A stretch of 64,000 nucleotides of DNA from positions 1-64,000 of the forward strand of contig CAWIQE010000031.1 of the NCBI GenBank assembly GCA_963838155.1. Direction: 5' to 3'. A model generated the notes under the pieces. The model saw nothing but the letters and a program-made list of their open reading frames with translations, had not been told where the DNA came from and searched no databases. This stretch comes from Pararhizobium_B sp963838155 (GTDB taxonomy: Bacteria > Pseudomonadota > Alphaproteobacteria > Rhizobiales > Rhizobiaceae). The stretch's first letter is position 1. Each line of letters starts with the position of its first letter. Positions 12,960 to 20,685 of this stretch are shown one piece after another. Made by a program: the position numbers and the translations under genes.

Positions 12960-12982
12960 GGCATATGTCAACTGCATATGCC
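12960..12982 (+). promoter_or_regulatory. Palindromic operator of the vapBC module
   Basis: An inverted repeat GGCATATG-tcaact-GCATATGCC ends 14 bp before the vapB ATG. AbrB-type VapB antitoxins bind such palindromes to autorepress their operon, so this is the likely VapBC operator. Its position shows the module has its own control even though it sits between gltB and gltD. Confidence 0.65.
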
Positions 12983-12996
12983 AGCAGGAGAAGGCC

Positions 12997-13263
12997 ATGA
13001 GTGCTCACGACACGAAGCCGCGCACCGCGCGCCTGTTCCGCAACGGCCGCAGCCAGGCGGTGAGGATACCGAAGGAGTTCGAGTTCGATGTCGATGAAGT
13101 GACGGTGCACCGCAACGAGCGGGGGGAAATCGTGCTTTCACCGAAGTCGGGGGAACGGGTGTCGCCGATCCTGACGTGGCTGAAGGAGAACGGCCCCATC
13201 GCGGATTTCCCGAGGGATCCGGGAGAGGATGATCTTTTGCCGCTCGACGACGTGAAGATCTGA
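12997..13263 (+). CDS. vapB: VapB-type antitoxin (SpoVT-AbrB domain)
   Basis: 88 residues. The N-terminal swapped-hairpin AbrB-like domain (about 10-55: ARLFRNGRSQAVRIPKEFEF...ERGEIVLSP) is typical of VapB/VagC antitoxins. The acidic C-terminal tail (about 60-88) would wrap and inhibit the PIN-domain toxin encoded 2 bp downstream. GGAGAAGG precedes the ATG. A palindrome immediately upstream is the likely autoregulatory site. Confidence 0.87.
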   Translation: MSAHDTKPRTARLFRNGRSQAVRIPKEFEFDVDEVTVHRNERGEIVLSPKSGERVSPILTWLKENGPIADFPRDPGEDDLLPLDDVKI

Positions 13264-13265
13264 GC

Positions 13266-13676
13266 GTGTATCTCCTCGACACCAACATCATCTCGCACGT
13301 AGCGCGTGAACCGCAAGGTGCAGTCGGACAGATGCTGGCCCGGATCGATCCGGATCTGATCGTCAGCAGCGTAATCGTCGCCGGCGAGATCTGGTTCGGG
13401 ATCGAAAGAAATCCCTCGTTCAGGTCAAGGGACCGCACGATGTCGTTTCTGGCGACGATCAGGGTGCTGGAGATGGGACCTCAGGTAGCGAGGGTTTATG
13501 GGGCGGTAAGGGCCCGCATGATGGATGTCGGAAAGCAACTCGGTCCAAACGACATGCTTATCGCCGCCCATGCTCTCGAGCGTGCTGCGGTGCTGGTCAC
13601 GGACGACGAAAGGGCCTTCCGCCAGGTACCGGGGCTGAAGGTTGAAAACTGGCTGCGGCCCGAAGGCGCGGCGTAA
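13266..13676 (+). CDS. vapC: VapC-type PIN-domain ribonuclease toxin
   Basis: 136 residues from a GTG two bases after the vapB stop, so the pair is translationally coupled. The four acidic PIN residues are present: D5 (LLDTN), E41 (GEIWFG), D96 (GPNDMLIAAHAL) and D113/D114 (TDDERAF), so an active Mg-dependent RNase is predicted, probably cutting tRNA or rRNA sites. It ends 15 bp before gltD, and gltD translation may depend on read-through from this module. Confidence 0.88.
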   Translation: MYLLDTNIISHVAREPQGAVGQMLARIDPDLIVSSVIVAGEIWFGIERNPSFRSRDRTMSFLATIRVLEMGPQVARVYGAVRARMMDVGKQLGPNDMLIAAHALERAAVLVTDDERAFRQVPGLKVENWLRPEGAA

Positions 13677-13691
13677 AGCGAAGAGAGTGAC

Positions 13692-15146
13692 ATGGGCAAG
13701 GTAACAGGCTTCCTCGAGATCGACAGGCAGACGGCGAAATACCAGCCGGCTTCCGACCGCATCCGGCATTTCAAGGAATTCACCATTCCGATGTCGGACC
13801 ACGAGGTGCAGAAGCAGGCGGCACGCTGCATGGACTGCGGCATCCCCTACTGCCATGGTCCGACGGGCTGTCCGGTGCACAACCAGATCCCGGACTGGAA
13901 CGACCTCGTCTACTCCGACAACTGGGAGGAGGCGATCCGCAACCTGCATTCGACCAACAACTTCCCGGAGTTCACCGGCCGCATCTGTCCCGCCCCTTGC
14001 GAGGAAGCCTGCACGCTGAACCTCGAGGACACGCCCGTCGCCATCAAGACGATCGAGCAGGCGATCGCCGACAAGGCCTACGAGCTCGGCTTCATCACGC
14101 CGCAGCCGCCGACGGTGAAGTCCGGCAAGAAGGTGGCCGTGATCGGCTCCGGCCCCGCCGGCCTCGCCGCCGCCCAGCAGCTCGGCCGCGCCGGCCACGA
14201 CGTCCACGTCTACGAGCGGGAGAGCAAGCCCGGCGGGCTGATGCGCTTCGGCATCCCCGACTTCAAGATGGAGAAGCACTTCATCGACAGGCGGGTCAGC
14301 CAGATGGAGGGCGAGGGCGTCAGCTTCTTCTGCAACGTCAATGTCGGCGTCGACAAGCCGGTCGCCGACCTTCTCGCCGAATACGACGCCGTGCTCTATT
14401 GCGGCGGCTCCGAGACGCCGCGCGATTCCGGCATCCCCGGCACCGAGCTCGAGGGCGTCCACGACGCCATGCCGTTCCTCGTGCAGCAGAACAAGCGCGT
14501 TTCGAGGGAGACCGTCGAGTCCGCCGGCTGGCCCTCCGCACCGGTGACCGCCGGGGGCAAGCACGTCGTCGTCGTCGGCGGCGGCGATACGGCGTCCGAC
14601 TGCATCGGCACCGCCTTCCGCCAGGGCGCCGTCAAGGTGACCCAGCTCGACATCCGGCCGCAGCCGCCGGAGAAGGAGGACAAGCTGGCGGTGTGGCCCT
14701 ACTGGGCGACCAAGATGCGCACCTCCTCCTCCCAGGCGGAGGGCGTGCACCGGGAATTCCAGATCGGCACCCTCGGCTTCGTCGGCGAGGACGGCCAGTT
14801 GACAGGTGTCAACTGCTGCGAGGTCGACGAGAAGCGCAAGCCGATCGCCGGAACCGAATTCGTCATCCGCGCCGATCTCGCCTTCATCGCCATAGGCTTC
14901 CGCGGGCCCTTGCAGGACGGCATCGTCCGGGAAATGGGCGACCGGCTGAAGATCGGCGTGGACCGGCGCGGCTCCACCTATGTGGAGGCGAGCGAACGCA
15001 ACTACGCCACGTCGGTCGACAGGCTCTACGCGGCCGGCGACGTGCGCCGCGGCCAGTCGCTCGTCGTCTGGGCCATCCGCGAGGGCCGCCAGGCCGCGCA
15101 GGCCATCGACCTCGCGCTCACCGGAAAGACGACGCTGCCGCGCTAG
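13692..15146 (+). CDS. gltD: Glutamate synthase (NADPH) small subunit
   Basis: 484 residues. The N-terminal domain carries the low-potential [4Fe-4S] cysteines (C46, C49, C54, C60 and C99, C103, C107). It is followed by an FAD-binding GSGPAGLAAAQQL motif and an NADPH-binding GGGDTASDCIG motif. It passes NADPH electrons to GltB. GTGACATG at the start is preceded by GAAGAGAG. The TAG stop abuts a RIME-like repeat. The usual gltB-gltD adjacency is broken by vapBC. Confidence 0.96.
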   Translation: MGKVTGFLEIDRQTAKYQPASDRIRHFKEFTIPMSDHEVQKQAARCMDCGIPYCHGPTGCPVHNQIPDWNDLVYSDNWEEAIRNLHSTNNFPEFTGRICPAPCEEACTLNLEDTPVAIKTIEQAIADKAYELGFITPQPPTVKSGKKVAVIGSGPAGLAAAQQLGRAGHDVHVYERESKPGGLMRFGIPDFKMEKHFIDRRVSQMEGEGVSFFCNVNVGVDKPVADLLAEYDAVLYCGGSETPRDSGIPGTELEGVHDAMPFLVQQNKRVSRETVESAGWPSAPVTAGGKHVVVVGGGDTASDCIGTAFRQGAVKVTQLDIRPQPPEKEDKLAVWPYWATKMRTSSSQAEGVHREFQIGTLGFVGEDGQLTGVNCCEVDEKRKPIAGTEFVIRADLAFIAIGFRGPLQDGIVREMGDRLKIGVDRRGSTYVEASERNYATSVDRLYAAGDVRRGQSLVVWAIREGRQAAQAIDLALTGKTTLPR

Positions 15147-15300
15147 CGCTTCCAGGAAAAGTGGGAACCGGTTTTCCGTCCGGAAGCGCGTAAACAAACT
15201 CGCTTCCAGGAAAAGTGGGAACCGGTTTTCCGTCCGGAAGCGCGCAAAAACAATGAGGTAGAGCCTGTTCGCGATGCCGTGAATCGCGGACAGGCTCTAG
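15146..15300. repeat. RIME-like dispersed repeat, tandem module I plus module II
   Basis: Two copies of the GCGCTTCC/GGAAGCGC palindrome sit 11 bp apart, followed by the GAGCCTGTTCGCG/CGCGGACAGGCTC hairpin and terminal CTAG. It starts at the last base of the gltD stop codon and probably terminates the glt operon. Confidence 0.85.
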
Positions 15301-15364
15301 TCTAGCGCGCGTCCTGGCGTTTGGAAGAAAATCCGGGAGCCGCCACGGGCAAATCCGGCGCGCC

Positions 15365-15406
15365 TGTACCGTTTGTCACAGGCCTTGCGAAGAGCCCAAT
15401 CTATGA
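15365..15406 (+). promoter_or_regulatory. Conserved regulatory box and -10 of orphan paralog 1
   Basis: A 16-bp imperfect palindrome TGTACCGTTTGTCACA (15365-15380) is followed after exactly 20 bp by CTATGA (15401-15406), 44 bp before the ATG. The same box, spacing and -10 recur at 16981, 18117 and in the type III secretion divergent promoter at 60495. Confidence 0.7.
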
Positions 15407-15449
15407 TTGCAGTTGAGAACGACAATCAACCATAGATGAGGCATTGAGA

Positions 15450-16496
15450 ATGGGATCCTGTCTGCGAGCAACCGATGGTTCGAAACCGGGCCCACGGACG
15501 GAGCCGCGGAGCCGTGCCCCGGGCGCAACGGCGCAAGAAATGGGGACGACGTTCCGGAACGATCGCACCGTCCGCCGATATCCTGGGCCGGCAGCGCGCC
15601 GGGACAACGGGAATCTCCTGCACTTCCTCCAGCAGCGCGAAATGGGATTCCAGGGTCCGCGCGCGATCGGCCGGATGGGCAGGGCATTTTCCGCCGTCGA
15701 GCACGACGTCTTCGCCTCCAACGCCATCCTGACGAAACTGGACCGCGACAAACTGGATGCCTTGTACAAGGACAAGATCGCCGGGCTGGTCCGGAAATTG
15801 AAAGAGATATCCGCGGGCACCGACCGCCTGCCGGCCGATTTCGAAATCATCGCAAAGGAGCCGGACTACTCCCATGTGGAGACGTATTTTTCGCTTCAGG
15901 AGATCGCGAAGATCAAAAAGGAATGTATCTATTATTACGCGGACATGGCGCAGTTCGAGAGGAATGTCCGCGTCTTCAGGCACATTTTGAATAAACTCGA
16001 GCGGAATCCCGGACGCAGATACTCCGAGTACCAAATTCGCATCCTGGTGGAACAGACCTCCCGCGCCGTCACCTACGACCTCTTTTCGAGCCTGCTCGCC
16101 TATGTTTCGAGCGACCCGACGGTTTTCCGGGAACAGCACGCCAAAAGGGCGCCGGCCTTCTCACGCATGGCCGTGGCTTCTTTGAGACTTCTTTGCAAGA
16201 CGCAGGATTTCGCCCGTGCCGGGCAGACGCTGATGCTCGATGCCTGCTCGGAATGGCCCGAAATCACGAAGACGTACAAAGAGCGCCCCTACAAGCAAAA
16301 TCTTGATGTCTTCGACGCCGAGACCTATTCGAATCAGTTCGATACCAGCGACATGAACGATAGCCTCGCGGACTATTATCGCTGTTTTCTTTTCGTCTAC
16401 CGTTATTCCCACCCGAAAAGCCACATGTCCGCAAAAGACCTCGTCCTCGCCGTCTACGGCTGCCTGCAAGGCGCGCACCGATCCGAGAGCGTTTGA
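15450..16496 (+). CDS. Orphan paralog family, member 1 (candidate secretion-linked protein)
   Basis: 348 residues, of no family I recognise. Residues 1-55 are Ser/Arg/Pro-rich and probably disordered. A conserved motif follows (HFLQQREMGF...IGRMGRAFSAVEHDVFA), then a helical body and a C-terminal FLFVYRYSHPKSHMSAKDL block. Members 2 and 3 share these blocks, with strong divergence between. The start is ATG 15450 because all three proteins then begin Met-Gly-Ser/Thr. No signal peptide or membrane segment is evident. The shared upstream box links it to the type III secretion promoters, so an effector-like or accessory role is inferred, not shown. Confidence 0.7.
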   Translation: MGSCLRATDGSKPGPRTEPRSRAPGATAQEMGTTFRNDRTVRRYPGPAARRDNGNLLHFLQQREMGFQGPRAIGRMGRAFSAVEHDVFASNAILTKLDRDKLDALYKDKIAGLVRKLKEISAGTDRLPADFEIIAKEPDYSHVETYFSLQEIAKIKKECIYYYADMAQFERNVRVFRHILNKLERNPGRRYSEYQIRILVEQTSRAVTYDLFSSLLAYVSSDPTVFREQHAKRAPAFSRMAVASLRLLCKTQDFARAGQTLMLDACSEWPEITKTYKERPYKQNLDVFDAETYSNQFDTSDMNDSLADYYRCFLFVYRYSHPKSHMSAKDLVLAVYGCLQGAHRSESV

Positions 16497-16528
16497 CACC
16501 GCGTGCTGCGCGGCTTTTGCGGACTATG

Positions 16529-16649
16529 CTAGTGGTCTGACCCAAACGGATGATCCCCATCCGTTTGGAAAAGTCAGCCCACACGCTTTTGATCTGGTGG
16601 GGCGATTTTTCCTAACAGATGGTACCATCTGTTAGGATCGCACCACTAG
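16529..16649. repeat. Putative 121-bp palindromic element (MITE-like)
   Basis: The element is bounded by 8-bp inverted repeats CTAGTGGT (16529-16536) and ACCACTAG (16642-16649). Inside are an 11-bp-arm hairpin (CCAAACGGATG/CATCCGTTTGG, 16542-16568) and a perfect 28-bp palindrome at 16610-16637 whose arm is TCCTAACAGATGG. It has no coding capacity. It lies 32 bp after paralog 1 and could act as a terminator. Confidence 0.6.
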
Positions 16650-16715
16650 GATGCGACGAGCGGTCCCGGCCACGCCCGATCGAGCGCGGCGCCCGGTCCG
16701 TCGAGGGAGGCGATC

Positions 16716-16898
16716 ATGGCCGGATGGATACTCATTCTCGCGATCATCACCGGCAACGGCACCGCGCTGACGAAAGTGACCTTCGCAGACAAGGACGCCT
16801 GCACCACCGCCGGACAGCGCTTTGCCGATGCCGCGACCGACAGCAGGGTCGTCTGGTCCTGCGCACCGCTGTCGTCCGGCTACGAGAAGCGGTTCTAG
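16716..16898 (+). CDS. Small protein with N-terminal hydrophobic segment, unknown
   Basis: 60 residues, preceded by a strong GGGAGG ribosome site 6 bp before the ATG. Residues 3-13 (GWILILAIITG) are hydrophobic, possibly a short signal sequence, followed by a soluble region with two cysteines (DACTTAG and VWSCAP) that could pair in the periplasm. No family recognised. Its TAG stop is shared with a truncated RIME-like repeat. Confidence 0.55.
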   Translation: MAGWILILAIITGNGTALTKVTFADKDACTTAGQRFADAATDSRVVWSCAPLSSGYEKRF

Positions 16899-16965
16899 TC
16901 CGGGAGCGCGTAAAACAAAGAGATAGAGCGCGTCCGCGATTCCGTGAAGCGCGGACACGCTCTAG
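16898..16965. repeat. RIME-like dispersed repeat, truncated module I plus module II
   Basis: Only the end of module I (TCCGGGAGCGCG) remains. Module II is complete, with arms GAGCGCGTCCGCG/CGCGGACACGCTC and terminal CTAG. It ends 15 bp before the paralog 2 regulatory box. Confidence 0.75.
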
Positions 16966-16980
16966 AGTTTCGGCTGGTCC

Positions 16981-17022
16981 TGTGTCGTTCGTGACAGAGG
17001 GCTTAGGAGCCGGCGTCTATGG
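16981..17022 (+). promoter_or_regulatory. Conserved regulatory box and -10 of orphan paralog 2
   Basis: Box TGTGTCGTTCGTGACA (16981-16996), exactly 20 bp, then CTATGG (17017-17022), 41 bp before the ATG. Extended identity with paralogs 1 and 3 continues after the -10 (TTGC/TCGC). Confidence 0.72.
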
Positions 17023-17062
17023 TTGCGTAAATATTTTTCAGCAATCACAGGATGTTGTTCCG

Positions 17063-18097
17063 ATGGGCACTTTCCCGAGAATAGGCGGGTCGGCCGGACC
17101 GTCGACACCCGCCTCCGCCTCCCCCTCCGCTGCGACGTCGGCGACACGAGACGGAACGGCCGGCCATGTCGTCGCCTCCCTGCCGCCGATACCGCGCAAC
17201 CACAACCTGTCGCATTTTCTCATACAGCGCGAAATCGGCTTCCGGCCCTCCCCGACCGTCGGCACGGTGGAACGCGCGTTTGCGGCGGTCAAGTACGACG
17301 CTTTCGCCGCCCGGGCGCAGCTCATGAAGTTCGATATCTGCAAGCTGAGAAACGCCTACCGGGAAGAACCCATCAGACTGCTCAAGACGATCGACGGGAC
17401 GGCCCTCACACGATACTTCAAGCCGAAATCATACGTCCTGGACGGGAATTATTACACAGCAATCGAAAAAAATACGCATAATGTATTTCAAGACATTATG
17501 AATATACTTCACATAGATTATAAAAAAATAAAATATTTTTCGGAATTGAGTTCCCTGGAGATCGGCGTCCGCGTTCTTCGGCAGATCAGCAACGGGCTCA
17601 AGAAGGACCCTTACAAGACGTTTACCTTCTGCGATCTCTTCGACATGAACGAGAAAGTCACCTGGACGGTCATGGGAGAGACCGCTCTCAGCCTGTTTAG
17701 AACGGAATCGCCCCGGATCCGGATCGGCCAGCATGGCCATTCCTCCGCCGCCAGGCAGAAGGCGTTCCGCGACATCGCGATCTCTTCGCTGACCGTTCTT
17801 TGCGAAACCCGAAGTTTCCGGAAGGCCACCCAAGAGATCGGGTTCGGCATTTCCAGAACGTGGCCGGATGTCAACAAGAAAAAGAACCAAAGAAGCAACA
17901 TTGAAACGTTCATAATTTCCGACGCAGAAAGATATTCCAGGAGTTACAAGGCCCCCATCGCCAGTTTCGTCGGCGTCGATCTCTATTTCGAAAGATTTCT
18001 TTTTTGCTATCGCTACGCCCATCGGAACGAACACGTCCGTGCAAGCGAACTCGGCCAAGCGCTCACCAGTCTCCTGTCCGCAATAGACTGGCGCTGA
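17063..18097 (+). CDS. Orphan paralog family, member 2
   Basis: 344 residues. It begins MGTFPRIG like member 3, then has a Ser/Ala/Thr/Pro-rich leader to about residue 45. Conserved blocks are HFLIQREIGF, PTVGTVERAFAAVKYDAFAARAQ, AISSLTVLCETRSFRKA and a C-terminal FLFCYRYAHRNEHVRASELG. The central part (about 17450-17560) is strikingly AT-rich for this genome, encoding a Lys/Tyr/Ile-rich stretch, which suggests recent acquisition or relaxed codon use. No known domain, signal peptide or membrane segment is seen. Context and promoter box suggest co-regulation with type III secretion. Confidence 0.7.
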   Translation: MGTFPRIGGSAGPSTPASASPSAATSATRDGTAGHVVASLPPIPRNHNLSHFLIQREIGFRPSPTVGTVERAFAAVKYDAFAARAQLMKFDICKLRNAYREEPIRLLKTIDGTALTRYFKPKSYVLDGNYYTAIEKNTHNVFQDIMNILHIDYKKIKYFSELSSLEIGVRVLRQISNGLKKDPYKTFTFCDLFDMNEKVTWTVMGETALSLFRTESPRIRIGQHGHSSAARQKAFRDIAISSLTVLCETRSFRKATQEIGFGISRTWPDVNKKKNQRSNIETFIISDAERYSRSYKAPIASFVGVDLYFERFLFCYRYAHRNEHVRASELGQALTSLLSAIDWR

Positions 18098-18116
18098 CCG
18101 ACGGTTTGGCGGATTC

Positions 18117-18158
18117 TGTGCCGTTCATGACAGAGGCCTGCGCCGCGGCGGACTATGG
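18117..18158 (+). promoter_or_regulatory. Conserved regulatory box and -10 of orphan paralog 3
   Basis: Box TGTGCCGTTCATGACA (18117-18132), exactly 20 bp, then CTATGG (18153-18158), 40 bp before the ATG. It starts only 19 bp after the paralog 2 stop, so paralog 3 has its own promoter despite the tandem arrangement. Confidence 0.72.
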
Positions 18159-18197
18159 TCGCAAGCGCGATTGCAGCAACCCTAGGATATTCGATCG

Positions 18198-19220
18198 ATG
18201 GGCACTTTCCCGAGAATTGGCGAACCGGCCGGAACGACGACGCGCCCTTCCGCCGCGACCGCCGCCGCGCAGGAGGGCACGGCCTCGACCGGGCACGTCG
18301 TCGCCCCCCAGTCGTCGAGACCGCGCAACCACAGCATGACGCATTTCCTCATGCAGCGCGAAATCGGCCTCCCGCGGTCCCCCACCATCGGCACCGTGGA
18401 AACGCGGTTTGCAGCGGTCGGATACGACAGCGTCGCCGCCCAGGCCGAACACATGGGGTTCGACCCCCGCGCACTGAGAAGCGCCTACGCGGCGGAAGCC
18501 GGAGAGCTGCTGGAGACGATCTCCACCTTGACGTCGGCCGACAACCTGAAATGCGGAGCTTATCTCTACGACGGCGAACTCAAGAGGGATATCATCGGGA
18601 CCGCCCTCAGCATCGAGCCGCTGGGGGAAATCCTCGGGATCGATGGCGACAAGCTCGATTTCTTTACCGCCTTGGCTTTCTGGAAGATCACCCTGCGCAT
18701 TCTCCGCTCCGTGGCGAACGAGATCCGAAGGAATTCCGACGAGCCCTACGGCCTGGACAAGCTCTCCGCCAAGCTCGAGGCGATCTGCCGGTCGGTCATG
18801 GAGGACACGGTTCTCGGCATGCTCAAATCCGCGGCGGCCGAAGCCTGCGATCGCGACCGCAGTGCGGCCACGCGGCAAGCGCAATTCCACGCGATCGCGA
18901 TCTCTTCGCTCCTCGTTCTTTGCAGGACGCGCGACTTCCGGAAGGCCGCCGACGAGATCGACCGCGGCATTTCGAAAAACTGGCCATGCGTATTCGCCGA
19001 TGAGAACAAGCGCACGAGAAAGCAGAATTTCGAAATATTCGTCGCCAAAGAATATGCAGATTGCATGGAGCTGGACGACGACGGCGAAAAAATGAATAAA
19101 TACGTCGAGAAATTCTTGTTCTGTTTCCGATACGCCCATGCAAGCACGAGCGTGACCCCGCCTCGTCTGGCCACGGCGCTCTGCGACTGCCTGCACGAGA
19201 TAGGCTGGCAGCGGCCATGA
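18198..19220 (+). CDS. Orphan paralog family, member 3
   Basis: 340 residues, starting MGTFPRIGEPAG with a Thr/Ala-rich leader to about residue 45, then HFLMQREIGL, PTIGTVETRFAAVGYDSVAAQAE, AISSLLVLCRTRDFRKAADEI and a C-terminal FLFCFRYAHASTSVTPPRLA block. It is closest to member 2 at the ends, and its coding sequence is more GC-rich than member 2. A mostly helical soluble protein is likely. Function unknown; the shared promoter box is the only functional clue. Confidence 0.7.
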   Translation: MGTFPRIGEPAGTTTRPSAATAAAQEGTASTGHVVAPQSSRPRNHSMTHFLMQREIGLPRSPTIGTVETRFAAVGYDSVAAQAEHMGFDPRALRSAYAAEAGELLETISTLTSADNLKCGAYLYDGELKRDIIGTALSIEPLGEILGIDGDKLDFFTALAFWKITLRILRSVANEIRRNSDEPYGLDKLSAKLEAICRSVMEDTVLGMLKSAAAEACDRDRSAATRQAQFHAIAISSLLVLCRTRDFRKAADEIDRGISKNWPCVFADENKRTRKQNFEIFVAKEYADCMELDDDGEKMNKYVEKFLFCFRYAHASTSVTPPRLATALCDCLHEIGWQRP

Positions 19221-19373
19221 ACGGGAGGCCCGTTCGGCCCTGCGCCGAAGCGCTTCCCGGATAACGGTAGAGGCGACGCCGGCCCGGAAAGACGACCCCG
19301 CTGCCCGCCCTCTTGCGCAAGAGGCCGTTCAGGGCGTATTCTATCAGCCGAAGCTAATCCTCGGCGGTGGCCC

Positions 19374-19604
19374 ATGCGGATACTTACGAACGTCTTCTTC
19401 GCGTTGATCTTCTTCGTGATCCTCGACCTCATCCTCTTCGGCGGGCGCGAACTCCAGGCCATCGGCGACCGGTTCGTCGGCGCCGACCAGGATGTGGCAG
19501 GCCTGATCACCACCTTCATGAACGACATCCGCTACGCCGGCTGCCGGCAGATCGGACTGATCGGCCCGTCCTGCAGCCTCGGCCCGGCCGGCGCCTTCAT
19601 GTAG
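19374..19604 (+). CDS. Small membrane-anchored protein, unknown
   Basis: 76 residues with one N-terminal hydrophobic helix (about 5-24, VFFALIFFVILDLILFGG) and a short extracytoplasmic or cytoplasmic tail containing two cysteines (AGCRQIG and PSCSLG). A GGCGGTGG sequence upstream is a plausible ribosome site. No family recognised; it could still be a chance frame. Confidence 0.4.
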   Translation: MRILTNVFFALIFFVILDLILFGGRELQAIGDRFVGADQDVAGLITTFMNDIRYAGCRQIGLIGPSCSLGPAGAFM

Positions 19605-19650
19605 CCGCGGGAAGGCGGGATCGCGATCGCTCTCCGTCTCTTTGTCGTCA

Positions 19651-19704
19651 CGCGCTTACGGACGAACGGAAGACCGGTTCCCACTTTTCCTGGAAGCGCC
19701 CTAG
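19651..19704. repeat. RIME-like module I, inverted
   Basis: A single inverted copy of the GCGCTTCC/GGAAGCGC palindrome (with a few substitutions in the distal arm) ends in CCCTAG. Its CTA supplies the stop codon of the leftward flp-like gene. Confidence 0.75.
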
Positions 19705-19871
19705 AACGAGCGGCTCAACCCCGCGTAGAAATCGCCCCAGCTGTCATAGGCCTGCGACATGGAGAGCGCGGCGAGCGCGACGGCGAAAAGCACGCCGCCG
19801 ACGAGGATGGCCAGAAGCGTCAGGTACTCCGTGGCCGCAACCCCCGATTCGTCCTGCAGAAATCGCTTCAT
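19701..19871 (-). CDS. flp: Orphan Flp-type pilin precursor
   Basis: 56 residues. The class IVb prepilin processing site is G10/V11 in SGVAATEYLTLL, with Glu and Tyr at mature positions +5 and +6, followed by a 20-residue hydrophobic helix. It would be cleaved by the CpaA peptidase and assembled or exported by a Tad machine. It lies about 18 kb from the tad locus, with no assembly genes nearby, so it is an orphan paralog of the pilin at 37451. Its stop codon falls in the neighbouring repeat. Confidence 0.8.
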   Translation of the reverse strand: MKRFLQDESGVAATEYLTLLAILVGGVLFAVALAALSMSQAYDSWGDFYAGLSRSF

Positions 19872-20239
19872 TCGCCCGTCCCCGCGGCCCCTGGTCAGAT
19901 GATTTTACGCCCGGACGGCGATTCGGGCAACGAAGGCCCCGAAGGATCGCCGGAAAGGGTAAATTTCCCCGCGGCCGCACGGACGAAGGGGACATCGGAC
20001 AGAAAGTGTGAGTCAATTTCAACGTGTAGAATTTTAGGGGTTCCCCTTTCGAGACGACTGTCCTAGTTTCGCCATCGCGGAGGCGGAAAGCGTGACAAGT
20101 CGGATCCACGCGAAGAGACCACCTATCGGCAGAGAAATTCAATTCCTCACGTCGGGAAGCGGGAGTAGCGCCCCGCCCCCTCCGCACCCTTCCTCTCCCC
20201 CGCGGGAGAAGCGCTCCGGGCCGCACGGACCGGACGCAT
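19872..20239. other. Intergenic, no gene recognised
   Basis: Upstream region of the orphan flp gene. No CtrA-type site and no copy of the TGTGCCGT box is seen. I find no convincing coding frame. Confidence 0.4.
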
Positions 20240-20646
20240 CAGCGCTTCCAGGAAAAGTGGAAACGGTTTTTCCGTCCGGAAGCGCGCCAGCCTCCGCCGT
20301 CACCCCCACCGCCGTCACCCTCTCCCCCACCGCCGTCATCCTCGCCCCCACCGTCGTCATCCTCACCCCCACCGTCGTCATCCTCGGGCTTGTCCCGAGG
20401 ATCTACAGTCGGCGCCGCATCCCCGGCGGGCGTTGGTGGATCCTCGCCACAAGGGCGAGGATGACGGAGCGAGACGAGGGTGCGAATGGAGGCGCGCTTC
20501 CAGGAAAAGTGGGAACCGGTTTTCCGTCCGGAAGCGCGTAAGCAAAGAATTATGCTTCCAGGAAAAGTGGAAACCGGTTTTCCGTCCGGAAGCGCGTAAA
20601 ACAGAGACATAGAGCGTGTCCGCAAGTCCGTGAAGCGCGGACATGC
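20240..20646. repeat. Composite repeat cluster (RIME-like modules, 21-bp tandem repeat, second palindrome)
   Basis: In order: module I at 20240-20288; about four copies of a 21-bp unit related to CCCCACCGTCGTCATCCTCA (20292-20385); a separate palindromic repeat (CATCCTCGGGCTTGTCCCGA and GATCCTCGCCACAAGGGCGA); module I at about 20492-20540; and module I plus module II to 20646. The segment 20371-20540 is almost identical to 50435-50601. Confidence 0.8.
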
Positions 20647-20685
20647 GCCCGGCGGAAGCGAACGGACCTCTTGGGGCCGAGCGCG

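Noticed and set aside
20292..20385. Tandem 21-bp repeats as a CRISPR array
   Set aside because: The units are contiguous without unique spacers, degenerate, and no cas genes are present.
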